64,000 bases of DNA from the NCBI RefSeq assembly GCF_021390495.1, contig NZ_JAJEJP010000002.1, positions 3,038,001-3,102,000 of the forward strand. Reading direction: 5' to 3'. A program made the translations under genes and the position numbers. Origin of the DNA: Paraburkholderia sp. ZP32-5. Its GTDB lineage: Bacteria > Pseudomonadota > Gammaproteobacteria > Burkholderiales > Burkholderiaceae. The notes under the pieces are model-generated. The model had not been told where the DNA came from, ran no database searches, and saw only the letters and a list, made by a program, of their open reading frames with translations. Below, one piece after another: positions 52,691-60,971 of this stretch; position 1 is the stretch's first letter, and every line of letters begins with the position of its first letter.

Positions 52691-53911
52691 TCAGGCTGCC
52701 GCCTTCAACCCCGATGTTTTCAGCGGCTCGCTCAAGCACGCCATCGCGGCCGGCATGCCGCTTTCCTTCAGCGGTACGCCCGCGAGCCGCAATCCCATTT
52801 CGCAGCCGGCGAGCGTCGCGAGCAAAGTCAGGTCGTTGCAATCGCCGAGATGGCCGATGCGGAACATGCGGCCCTTCACCTTGCCGAGGCCGGTGCCGAG
52901 CGACATGTCGAAGCGTTCGTAGATCAGCTTGCGCACCGCGTCGGCATCCGCCCCATCGGGCGTCATCACGCCGGTCAGCACCGGGCTGTAAACCGCCGGA
53001 TCCGCGCACTGGATCTCGAGCCCCCATGCGCGCACCGCGCGGCGGGTTGCGTCGGCGAGCCGTTGATGACGCGCGAACACGTTGTCGAGCCCTTCGCCGA
53101 GAATCATGTCGATCGCTTCGCTGAGGCCATACAGCAGGTTCGTGTTCGGCGTGTACGGCCAGTAGCCGGTCTTGTTCATCTCGACGATTTCGGGCCAGTC
53201 CCAGAAGCTGCGCGGCAATTTCGCATGCTGGTTGGCGGCCATCGCTTTCGGCGAGATCGCATTGAAGCTGATGCCCGGCGGCAGCATCAGACCTTTCTGC
53301 GAGCCCGATACGGTCACGTCGACGCCCCATTCGTCGTGACGGTAGTCCGCGCACGCAAGCCCCGAAATCGTGTCGACGAGCAGCAGCGCCGGATGACCGG
53401 CGGCGTCGATCGCGCGGCGCACTGCGGCGATATCCGACGTGACGCCGGTGGAGGTTTCGTTGTGCACGACGCAGACCGCCTTGATCGCGTGTTGCGCATC
53501 GGCCCGCAAACGCTCTTCGATCATTTGCGGCTGCACGCCGTGCCGCCAGCCTTCAACACCGGGCAAGCCGATAAATTCGGGTTTGAGCCCAAGCTTGTCG
53601 GCCATCTTTTTCCACAGCGTCGCGAAGTGGCCGGTTTCGAACATCAGCACGGCGTCGCCCGGGCTCAGCGTGTTCGTCAGCGCGGCTTCCCACGCGCCAG
53701 TGCCGGACGCCGGATAGATCACCACCGGCTGCTGCGTCTTGAAGATCTTCTTGATGCCGTCGAGCACCTTGAGGCCCAGTTCGCCGAACTCGGGGCCGCG
53801 GTGGTCGATGGTCGGATAGCTCATCGCCCGGAGGATGCGATCGGGCACCGGACTCGGCCCCGGAATCTGCAGGAAGTGACGGCCAGCGGGATGGAAATCT
53901 AGCTTGAGCAT
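52691..53911 (-). CDS. Serine-glyoxylate-type class V aminotransferase
   Basis: A 406-residue PLP enzyme of the alanine/serine-glyoxylate aminotransferase family. The N-terminus RHFLQIPGPSPVPDRILRAM near residue 10 and PTIDHRGPEFGEL near 35 are diagnostic. PLP Lys lies in VSGSQKGLMLPPGIS near 200. PASGTGAWEAALTNTL near 70 and GLDNVFARHQRLADATRRAV near 285 complete the fold. It transfers an amino group from serine or alanine to glyoxylate. GGAGGAGCCCG precedes the ATG at 53911. The GntR regulator diverges across 173 bp. A small out-of-frame region separates it from the MFS gene (about 206 bp). Confidence 0.9.
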   Translation of the reverse strand: MLKLDFHPAGRHFLQIPGPSPVPDRILRAMSYPTIDHRGPEFGELGLKVLDGIKKIFKTQQPVVIYPASGTGAWEAALTNTLSPGDAVLMFETGHFATLWKKMADKLGLKPEFIGLPGVEGWRHGVQPQMIEERLRADAQHAIKAVCVVHNETSTGVTSDIAAVRRAIDAAGHPALLLVDTISGLACADYRHDEWGVDVTVSGSQKGLMLPPGISFNAISPKAMAANQHAKLPRSFWDWPEIVEMNKTGYWPYTPNTNLLYGLSEAIDMILGEGLDNVFARHQRLADATRRAVRAWGLEIQCADPAVYSPVLTGVMTPDGADADAVRKLIYERFDMSLGTGLGKVKGRMFRIGHLGDCNDLTLLATLAGCEMGLRLAGVPLKESGMPAAMACLSEPLKTSGLKAAA

Positions 53912-54084
53912 CGGGCTCCTCCAATTGAATTTTGCATTCAAAAAACTATATCAAAGGAACTTCGCTGCTCCCAAGGTGAAATTGGACTATCGGGCACCGG
54001 TGTTTACCCGTGTTTATTGGCTTGTTACCGAATCGGCATCGTTCCGATAAAATCCCACATCATGGTGAAGCCGAGGGCTTTTGT

Positions 54085-54822
54085 ATGCAAAATCCGGATT
54101 TCAACGCCGGGATGACTGCCGCGCCGCTGATGCCGAAGGTCGAGCGTCAGCGCCTGCACGACACGGTGGTGGAGCACATCCGCCGCTTTATCGTCGAAGG
54201 GGTGCTGGAGCCTGGCAAGAAACTCAACGAGCGCGAGTTGTGCGAAACGCTCGGCATTTCGCGTACGCCGTTGCGCGAGGCGCTGAAGGTACTGGCCGCC
54301 GAAGGCTTGATCGAGATCTGGCCGAATCGCGGCGCGTCGGTATCGAAGATGTCGGAAGCGGAAATGCGCGAGACCTTCGAACTGATGAGCGGGCTCGAAG
54401 CGTTTTCCGGCGAACTCGCGGCCGAACGGATCACCGCCGCCGAACTCGCCGATATCAAGGCGCTCCATTACGCGATGCTCGCGTGCCGCGCGCAAAACGA
54501 TCTGCCTGGTTACTACAGCCGCAACCAGGCGATCCACGACAAGATCAATGAAGCCGCGAGAAATTCAGCGCTGCGGCAGACGTATATATCGGTGAACCGG
54601 CGCTTGCAAGCACTGCGGTTTCGTTCGAACTATCAGACGCCGAAGTGGGACCGCGCGATTCACGATCACGATGAAATGCTGAAGGCGCTCGAAGCGCGCG
54701 ATGGCAAGAGGCTCAGCGTGATTCTCAGGCAGCATCTACTGGATAAGCGGGATGCGGTATTGCAGGTGCAATCGCAGGAACAGGTAGCGGTGGGAACGGA
54801 GGGTTCGGAGTTGAAGGCTTGA
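54085..54822 (+). CDS. GntR-family regulator with FCD domain
   Basis: A 245-residue repressor/activator. The N-terminal winged helix is typical of GntR proteins (ELCETLGISRTPLREALKVL near residues 50-70), and the C-terminal FCD domain is all-helical (MRETFELMSGLEAFSGELAA near 96), with metal-ligand-like Asp/His (IHDKINEAARN and DHDEMLKALEARDG) that bind an organic-acid ligand in this subfamily. Start ATG at 54085 follows GAGGG. It is divergent from the aminotransferase-MFS-dehydrogenase operon and converges on the second MFS gene, so it probably controls the former. Confidence 0.88.
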   Translation: MQNPDFNAGMTAAPLMPKVERQRLHDTVVEHIRRFIVEGVLEPGKKLNERELCETLGISRTPLREALKVLAAEGLIEIWPNRGASVSKMSEAEMRETFELMSGLEAFSGELAAERITAAELADIKALHYAMLACRAQNDLPGYYSRNQAIHDKINEAARNSALRQTYISVNRRLQALRFRSNYQTPKWDRAIHDHDEMLKALEARDGKRLSVILRQHLLDKRDAVLQVQSQEQVAVGTEGSELKA

Positions 54823-54877
54823 GATTCGGCGCGGCGTATCCAACACACCGCTGAAGTTGAAGGCCTACCCGAAAAAC

Positions 54878-54953
54878 TTGTCCACCTAAATTGTTCGCAA
54901 GGCTGTGGACAACATTCTTATAGCCAAACTAAGTACTTGATGCGCAGGCTTTA
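54878..54953. repeat. Dyad-containing intergenic repeat, copy 1
   Basis: TTGTCCACC and TGTGGACAA form arms about 18 bp apart, followed by ATAGCC, AAGT and TTGATGCG in the same order as in copy 2 (55050). The second stem, strong in copy 2, is weak here. Confidence 0.6.
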
Positions 54954-55049
54954 ATGTCGCGCGGCGCAAGCGTAGGCAGCCTGCGTGGAGACGACCAAAG
55001 GTAGGGCTAACCACGACGCCGCACGTGGCGCGGCGCATCCGGCATCCAG

Positions 55050-55126
55050 TTGTCCACATAATCTGGGAACAAGCTTGTGGACAACCTGCGCATAGGCCCG
55101 CCAAGTGATTGATGCGGCGGGCCTAT
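55050..55126. repeat. Dyad-containing intergenic repeat, copy 2
   Basis: TTGTCCACA and TGTGGACAA are followed by a perfect 11-bp inverted repeat (ATAGGCCCGCC / GGCGGGCCTAT) with a 13-nt loop containing AAGTGATTGATGC. No T-run follows, so it is not a canonical intrinsic terminator. Confidence 0.65.
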
Positions 55127-55227
55127 CTTTCGCGGGTGCAGTAGCGGGCAGCGCTGCGGCACAGGGCGCTCCCACCTCTGCCACCACCGCCGGAAACGCA
55201 CCCGCCACTCACGCCGTCGTTGCTACG

Positions 55228-56553
55228 CTACGCGGTTTCTTTGTTGCGCAGCGTCTCCGGGAAACCGAACAGCACGATCAGCGCGCACACCACACTCATC
55301 GCGCCGATCACATATAACGCCGGTGTCGTGCTGCCGGTCACATCCATCACGCGGCCCACCATGATCGGGCTCACGATGCCGCCAAGCTGCCCGAGCGTAT
55401 TGATCACCGCGATGCCGCCCGCGGCGCCGGCACCCGACAGCAGCTTCGGCGGCAGTGCCCAGAACGCCGGGATCGATGCCACCACACCCGCGCCCATCAC
55501 GGCCAGCGCAACGACCAGCATCGTGGTCTGCTTGTCGAAGAAGCCCGCGGCGAAGAAGCCGATAGCCGACATCAGCAGCAGGCCGAACACGTACTTGCGA
55601 CGCTCGCCGCTCGCATCCGACAGACGCCCGACGACCACCATGCAGATCGCGCCGCACACATAAGGCACCGCCGTCAACAAGCCGACCACCGTCGGGTTCT
55701 TGGTGCCGGCGACGTGAATCAGATGCGGTGCCCAGAAGTTCAAGCCATACGACGCGACCTGAATCAGGAAGTACACGAGACACAGCGTCAGAAAGCCCGG
55801 CGTCTTCAGCGCGCCCGTCAGCGAATGACCGCTGGCCGGTTGACGGCTCTGCTGTGCGATCTGCGACGCGAGCACCGTCTTTTCCGTCGCCGACAGCCAG
55901 CCCGCGTCTTCGATACGATCCTTCAGCAGCTTCAGCACCAGCAAGCCGAGCACGATGCAAGGCAGGCCGCCGAGCAGGAACAGCCAGTGCCAGCCCGGCA
56001 TGCCGAGCGCGCCGTCCAGATGGCCGATCACGAGTCCGGCGAGCGGTGCGCCGACCAGCCCCGAAAACGCCGACGCGAGGAACAGCATCGACGTGATACG
56101 TCCGCGGTAAGCGGTCGGAAACCACAGCGTCAGGTAGTACAGCACGCCGGGCGCGAAGCCCGCTTCCATCGCGCCGATCAGGAAACGCAGCCCGTAGAAC
56201 TGCCATTCGTTGGTGACGAACACCATCGCCGCGGTTGCAAGGCCCCATGAAATCATGATCCGCGCGATCCAGCGACGCGAGCCGACCTTGTACAGCAGCA
56301 TGTTGCTCGGCACCTCGAACAGCACATAGCCGATCACGAACAGACTCGCGCCGAGGCCGTACGCGGTATCGGACAGGCCGAGACTGCTCTGTAACTGGAA
56401 CTTCGCGAAGCTGATGTTGATGCGGTCGAAGAACGCGAACAGATAGCAGATCATGATGAGCGGCATTAGCCGCCACGCGACTTTACGGATGATGGCCGCG
56501 ATACCGTCCGTGTCTTGCTCGCGGCTGCCCGCCACTACGCCCAGGTCACTCAT
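55228..56553 (-). CDS. MFS transporter, ACS type, of a CoA-linked acid operon
   Basis: A 441-residue permease with twelve helices and a GntR-independent context. MICYLFAFFDRINISFAKFQLQ near residue 35 and GAMEAGFAPGVLYYLTLWFP near 130 are typical of ACS permeases. GGAG lies 7 nt before the ATG at 56553, which is preferred over the in-frame TTG at 56565. It is the last gene after the CoA-transferase and lyase genes, 81 bp downstream of the latter. By context it imports a dicarboxylate-type acid that is then activated to a CoA thioester. Paralogous to the permease at 51198. Confidence 0.87.
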   Translation of the reverse strand: MSDLGVVAGSREQDTDGIAAIIRKVAWRLMPLIMICYLFAFFDRINISFAKFQLQSSLGLSDTAYGLGASLFVIGYVLFEVPSNMLLYKVGSRRWIARIMISWGLATAAMVFVTNEWQFYGLRFLIGAMEAGFAPGVLYYLTLWFPTAYRGRITSMLFLASAFSGLVGAPLAGLVIGHLDGALGMPGWHWLFLLGGLPCIVLGLLVLKLLKDRIEDAGWLSATEKTVLASQIAQQSRQPASGHSLTGALKTPGFLTLCLVYFLIQVASYGLNFWAPHLIHVAGTKNPTVVGLLTAVPYVCGAICMVVVGRLSDASGERRKYVFGLLLMSAIGFFAAGFFDKQTTMLVVALAVMGAGVVASIPAFWALPPKLLSGAGAAGGIAVINTLGQLGGIVSPIMVGRVMDVTGSTTPALYVIGAMSVVCALIVLFGFPETLRNKETA

Positions 56554-56634
56554 GCTTGTCTCCAATGCCGGATTCGGCGGGGCCGTCCGGTCGCTTGATC
56601 GGTTGTTGGTGAATTGCTTGTTCAGTCTGGCTAA

Positions 56635-57600
56635 TCAGATTTGCCGGACGTATTCAGGTACGGGATGCAGGTCGCGGTTGCGGCCTGCTTTTGCGAGTTG
56701 CCCCGGCACATCGTGGCCGAGCAATGCCGGCAAACCGCGCGACAGCACGAGCAGCTTTTCGAGGTCGATGCCGGTGGGGATGCCCATTTCGTCGCACATG
56801 TTGACGAGGTCTTCGGTGCAGATGTTGCCGGACGCACCCGGTGCGAACGGGCAGCCGCCGAGACCGCCGAGCGCCGCGTCGAAGCGGCGCGCGCCGACTT
56901 CATAGGCCGCCAGCACGTTGGCGAGGCCGAGGCCGCGCGTGTTGTGAAAGTGCAGCGTCAGCGCGGTAGCCGGCACCCGTTCGAGCACGCGCGCGACGAG
57001 CCGCGCAACCTGGCGCGGATTCGCCATGCCGGTCGTGTCGGCGAGCGTAATGCCTTCGACGCCCATCTCGCGGTACGTATCGACGATGCTGAGCACGCGG
57101 TCTTCATCGATGCGGCCTTCGAACGGGCAGCCGAACGCGGTCGCGACCGTCGCATTGAGCAGCACGAGCGAGCCCTGCACGTGACGCACGATGTCGCCGA
57201 ACGCGGCGAGCGACGACTCGCAGCTCATGCGCATGTTCGCGCGGTTGTGCGTCTGGCTCGCGGACATCACGAGGTTCAGTTCATTGGCGCCGGCCGACAG
57301 CGCGCGCTCGGCGCCCTTCAGATTCGGGATCAGCGCAACGTAGATCACGCCGGGATGGCGCTCGATCTGCTGGAACACGGCCTCGCCGTCGCGCAATGCC
57401 GGAATCGCTTTCGGCGACACGAACGAGCCGCCTTCGATGCGCGTGAATCCGCACGTGGACAGCCCGTTGATCAGCGCGATCTTGTCCGGCGTATCGACCC
57501 AGGTCGGCTCGATCTGCAGGCCGTCGCGCGGCGCGACTTCCTGCACGATCAGTTTGTCGAACGACGTGCTATCGGCGGAGAAGTAAGTAGTCGCGCTCAT
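56635..57600 (-). CDS. Hydroxymethylglutaryl-CoA-lyase-family enzyme
   Basis: A 321-residue TIM-barrel lyase. The family motif APRDGLQ is near residue 24, EGGSFVSPKAIP near 57 and the active-site loop GGLGGCPFAPGASGN near 265, containing the catalytic Cys. HFHNTRGLGLANVLAAYEVG near 232 supplies the metal His ligands. It cleaves a hydroxyacyl-CoA, such as 3-hydroxy-3-methylglutaryl-CoA or a citramalyl-like ester, into acetyl-CoA or pyruvate plus a keto acid. The ATG overlaps the stop of the CoA-transferase gene by 4 nt (ATGA), so the two work together. The E-A to E-G change near the first motif differs from classical HMG-CoA lyase and leaves substrate open. Confidence 0.87.
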   Translation of the reverse strand: MSATTYFSADSTSFDKLIVQEVAPRDGLQIEPTWVDTPDKIALINGLSTCGFTRIEGGSFVSPKAIPALRDGEAVFQQIERHPGVIYVALIPNLKGAERALSAGANELNLVMSASQTHNRANMRMSCESSLAAFGDIVRHVQGSLVLLNATVATAFGCPFEGRIDEDRVLSIVDTYREMGVEGITLADTTGMANPRQVARLVARVLERVPATALTLHFHNTRGLGLANVLAAYEVGARRFDAALGGLGGCPFAPGASGNICTEDLVNMCDEMGIPTGIDLEKLLVLSRGLPALLGHDVPGQLAKAGRNRDLHPVPEYVRQI

Positions 57601-58790
57601 TGCACGGCTCCTTCCTGACGCAGCCGCTCGATGTCGTCGTCGGCAAAGCCGAGTTCGCCGAGCACGCTGCCGGTGTGTTCGCCAAGCGCCGGTCCTTGCC
57701 AGCGCACTTCGCCCGGCGTGTCCGACAGCTTTGGCACGATGCCCGGCATCTTCACCTGCGCGCCGCCCGGCAATTGCGCCTGCAACAACATGTCGCGCGC
57801 CTGGTAGTGCGGATCGGCGACGATGTCGGCCACCGAATAGATGCGTCCCGACGGCACTTCGGCGCGTTCGAGCGCGGCCAGCACATCTTCGGTCGAGTGA
57901 TGCGAGGTCCACGCGGTAATCGCCTGATCGAGCATCGCGACCTGCTTCACGCGGCCGTCGTTATAGGCGAGCGCGGGATCGTCGGCGAGATCGGGGCGGC
58001 CGATCAGATTCATCAGGCGCTTGAAGATCGGATCGCTATTGCCCGCGATCACGACGTAGCTGCCGTCCTCGGTGCGGTACGTGTTCGACGGCGCGATGCC
58101 CGGCAGCGCGCCGCCGCTGCGCTCGCGCACATGGCCGAGCAGGTCGTATTCGGGCACCAGGCTTTCCATCAGATTGAACACGCTTTCGACCAGCGATACG
58201 TCGACCACCTGGCCTTCGCCCTGCCCGGTCTTCACGCGCAGCAGCGACATCAACGCGCCGATCACGCCGTGCAGCGATGCGAGCGAATCGCCGAGGCTCA
58301 CACCGACACGCGCGGGCGCGCCGTCCACTTCACCGGTCGTATAGCGGATGCCGCCCATCGCCTCGCCGATCGCGCCGAAGCCCGGCCGGTCGCGATACGG
58401 GCCGGACTGGCCGTAACCGGAGATGCGCACCATCGTCAGTTTGGGGTTGATCGCGTGCAGCACGTCCCAGCCGAGACCGAGCTTTTCGAGCGCGCCGGGG
58501 CGCAGATTTTCGATCACGACATCGGCATCGGCGGCGAGCCGTTTGACGATCTCGACGCCTTCCTCGGACTTCAGATTGACGCAGACAGACTTCTTGTTGC
58601 GCGACTGCAGATACCACCACAGCGAGGTGCCTTCATGCAGCTTGCGCCATTTGCGAAGGGGGTCGCCGGTACCAGGGGCTTCGATCTTGACGACGTCGGC
58701 GCCGAATTCGGCCATGAGGCGCGCGGCGAACGGCGCGGCGATGAGGGTTCCGATCTCGACGACGCGGATGCCCTGGAGAGGTCCAGCCAT
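57597..58790 (-). CDS. CaiB/BaiF family III CoA-transferase
   Basis: A 397-residue CoA-transferase. It opens MAGPLQGIRVVEIGTLIAAP, a standard family III N-terminus. Asp in the VVIENLRPGALEKLGLG-to-GYGQSGPYRDRPGFGAIGEA region (active-site Asp expected near 169) and the GAIGEAMGGIRYTTG segment fit the fold. It moves CoA to a dicarboxylic or hydroxy acid, giving the ester cut by the downstream HMG-CoA-lyase-like enzyme. GGAGACAGCAAC precedes the ATG at 58790. It is the first gene of the operon; the LysR gene at 58996 lies upstream in the same direction. Substrates such as 3-hydroxy-3-methylglutarate or citramalate are possible. Confidence 0.88.
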   Translation of the reverse strand: MAGPLQGIRVVEIGTLIAAPFAARLMAEFGADVVKIEAPGTGDPLRKWRKLHEGTSLWWYLQSRNKKSVCVNLKSEEGVEIVKRLAADADVVIENLRPGALEKLGLGWDVLHAINPKLTMVRISGYGQSGPYRDRPGFGAIGEAMGGIRYTTGEVDGAPARVGVSLGDSLASLHGVIGALMSLLRVKTGQGEGQVVDVSLVESVFNLMESLVPEYDLLGHVRERSGGALPGIAPSNTYRTEDGSYVVIAGNSDPIFKRLMNLIGRPDLADDPALAYNDGRVKQVAMLDQAITAWTSHHSTEDVLAALERAEVPSGRIYSVADIVADPHYQARDMLLQAQLPGGAQVKMPGIVPKLSDTPGEVRWQGPALGEHTGSVLGELGFADDDIERLRQEGAVQ

Positions 58791-58995
58791 GTTGCTGTCT
58801 CCGATGTGGTTTCGTGTTGGAGCACAGCTTAGGAGTGGCGCGGCGGCGACGTCCAACCGCAATTCGCCAACGACCGTTCGCGGATGACGAACGGTCGGCG
58901 GTTACGGGCGTGGGGCGGGCTTGCTGAACGGATGGAGCGGCATGCCGCGGAACACGGATGCGCTGGGCTGGGCTGGGCCGCGGCGGGGGCGTTAC

Positions 58996-59961
58996 TCAGG
59001 TGGCGGCGGTGGGGGCACTCGCGCCGATGCCGGCGTCCCCTGCCGCCTCCAGCGCCTCCACCGTGCGCAGATGCTCGAACAGCAGCCGGCTCACCGGCGA
59101 AAGCGCCTCGACGTCACGTACGACCAGCACGAGGCTGCGCTCGGCCCAGTCGTCTTCGAGCGGTGTGCCGACAAGGCCAAGCGGATGCCCCATCAGCTGA
59201 TACACCTTGCGCGGCAGCACGCCGACGCCCATGCCGGCCTGCACCATCCGGCAGACCGCGTCGAAGCCCGGCACATGGATGCGCAGCCGCAGCGGCTTGC
59301 CGGCCTGGCGCGCGGCGAGATGGGTGCGCGCGTTGATCGAGCTGGCCGAGTGCAAGCCGACGTGGTCGCCATCGAGCGTTTCGGCGAACGCGATGCTGGT
59401 GCGCGCCGCGAGCGGATGGTCGTCGCGCATCACGATCACCAGCGAATCGCGCCGGTAGTGCTCGACGTGCAGATCGCGCGTGTCGGCTTCGGCCGAACAG
59501 ATGCCGAGGTCGGCCAGACTTTCGTCGACGCCCTTAACGACGCCGCCGCTCGGCCGCTCCTCCAGATCGATCTTCACGCGCTCATGCTGTGCCTGAAACC
59601 CGCGCAGATCCTCCGGCAGGAATTCGACGATCGCCGACAGGTTCGCCATCATCCGCACATAGCCGAGCACGCCGCTCGCATGGCCGGCCAGCTCGATACC
59701 GATGTTCTCGATGTCGCGCATCACGCGGCGCGCGTGATGCAGCAGCGTTTCGCCGGCCGGCGTCAGCGTCATGCCGCGCGCGTTGCGCTGGAACAGCGTC
59801 GCGCCGACCGCCTGCTCGAGTTCGAGCAGCCGTTTGCTCGCGGCCGACACGGCAATCGCCTCGCGCTCGGCGGCACGCGTCAGCGTGCCTTCCTCGAACA
59901 CGGCGAGAAATAGCTGGAGCGTGGTGAGGTCGAGCTTGCGGAGAAGGTTTTTGATGACCAT
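58996..59961 (-). CDS. LysR-family transcriptional regulator
   Basis: A 321-residue LysR protein. The N-terminal wHTH is LTTLQLFLAVFEEGTLTRAA followed by EREAIAVSAASKRLLELEQA. The C-terminal ligand-binding domain is complete, ending near GVLPRKVYQLMGHPLGLV. The ATG at 59961 gives the usual short lead before the helix; upstream ATGs at 59991 and 60012 are possible, and no strong ribosome site separates them. The gene precedes the CoA-transferase operon in the same orientation with a 205-bp gap, not the usual divergent layout. It is the likely regulator of that operon. Confidence 0.85.
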   Translation of the reverse strand: MVIKNLLRKLDLTTLQLFLAVFEEGTLTRAAEREAIAVSAASKRLLELEQAVGATLFQRNARGMTLTPAGETLLHHARRVMRDIENIGIELAGHASGVLGYVRMMANLSAIVEFLPEDLRGFQAQHERVKIDLEERPSGGVVKGVDESLADLGICSAEADTRDLHVEHYRRDSLVIVMRDDHPLAARTSIAFAETLDGDHVGLHSASSINARTHLAARQAGKPLRLRIHVPGFDAVCRMVQAGMGVGVLPRKVYQLMGHPLGLVGTPLEDDWAERSLVLVVRDVEALSPVSRLLFEHLRTVEALEAAGDAGIGASAPTAAT

Positions 59962-60069
59962 GGCGCGGCGCGGGTTGTCTGCGATGCGCATATTGTGACG
60001 CGAGATGCGCAAACCGGGTGGCGCGCGCGGCCTACCCCCCGTTTCTCCGCGCGCGCGCTGCCCGTTCCA

Positions 60070-60708
60070 TCAATCCTTCCAGGACGACTCCAGGATGATC
60101 GTGCAGAAGTTCTCGCGATGGTAATGCGGGTCCTTCAGCGCGAGCACGTCGGCCTTCACGTTGCCGAACGTCGTGTGCGGCTTGTGGATCGTGCCGCAGG
60201 TGAACGCATCGATGATGTTTTCCTTGAAGTGCGCGCCGCGCGGATGCGCGTGCACGACCGCCTCGCGTTGCTGCTCGCTGAATTCGTCGTACGCGAGGCC
60301 CAGCACGTCCATCTCCACGCCCGCGGTGACAAGCGCGATCACCGGCTTCATATGCTGCGGCACGCCGGGCGTCGTATGCAACGCGATCGAGGTCCACACC
60401 TGGTCGATATCGTCTTGACCGATGCCGTGACGCTTCAGAAAGTCGCGCGCGGCGTTCGCGCCGTCCACTTCGAAGCGCTCGTGTTCGCTGCTATACGGAG
60501 CGACGAGCCCCATGTCGTGAAACATCGCGCCGATGTACAGCAGCTCGGGATCGTACTTCAACTGTTTGCGCTGACCGGCCAGCGAGCCGAACAGGAACAC
60601 GCGCCGCGAATGGTGATACAGCAGATCGGTTTCGGTATCGCGTACGAGCTGGGTCGCTTCGCGCGCCATCATGCTGTCGGGAATCTTGATGCCTGCGATC
60701 GTAGTCAT
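60070..60708 (-). CDS. HD-domain protein of the cyanamide hydratase family
   Basis: A 212-residue metal-dependent HD-domain protein. Metal ligands are in the H of LLYHHSRRVFLFG near residue 32 and the HD pair of IGAMFHDMGLVAPY near 63. His residues in ALHTTPG near 110 and the MDVLGLAYDE segment near 134 complete the site. The pattern HSRRVFLFG then GAMFHDMGL is typical of fungal-type cyanamide hydratases and their bacterial relatives, which hydrate cyanamide to urea. AAGGAG lies 9 nt before the ATG. It diverges from a GlxA-type regulator across 263 bp. Substrate specificity is not provable from the sequence. Confidence 0.78.
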   Translation of the reverse strand: MTTIAGIKIPDSMMAREATQLVRDTETDLLYHHSRRVFLFGSLAGQRKQLKYDPELLYIGAMFHDMGLVAPYSSEHERFEVDGANAARDFLKRHGIGQDDIDQVWTSIALHTTPGVPQHMKPVIALVTAGVEMDVLGLAYDEFSEQQREAVVHAHPRGAHFKENIIDAFTCGTIHKPHTTFGNVKADVLALKDPHYHRENFCTIILESSWKD

Positions 60709-60971
60709 GTCATGTACTCCTTGAACGGTGCAATGAACGGGACGCGCGGTGCAGCTTCAATGCGCGTTTTGATATGCTGGACGCGGTCCACGCGGTCATG
60801 CCCTTGCTTCCGGCCGGCCTTTTCTGTCGCGCGTCCTGTGAGTTCAGTATTGGCCAGCGTGCCGCCGCGTACAATCGCGGCGAACCGCTGGACACTGCCA
60901 AACGCACTGCGCTGACTGCCGCGGCGTGCCAGGTCCGTTCCCAGGGTCTGTTTACATATGGAAGTGTTTCG

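Larger units (their letters stand above)
54823..55227. other. Intergenic region between convergent GntR and MFS genes with two structured repeats
   Basis: The 405 bases hold no supported protein gene. They contain two diverged copies of a structured repeat (annotated separately), each with a TTGTCCAC...GTGGACAA dyad. The rest is featureless. Both flanking genes end here, so the region is transcribed as 3' UTR or terminator from one or both sides. Confidence 0.55.

Noticed and set aside
54878..55126. Replication origin with DnaA boxes
   Set aside because: Only two variant-box pairs and no AT-rich unwinding element or origin genes.
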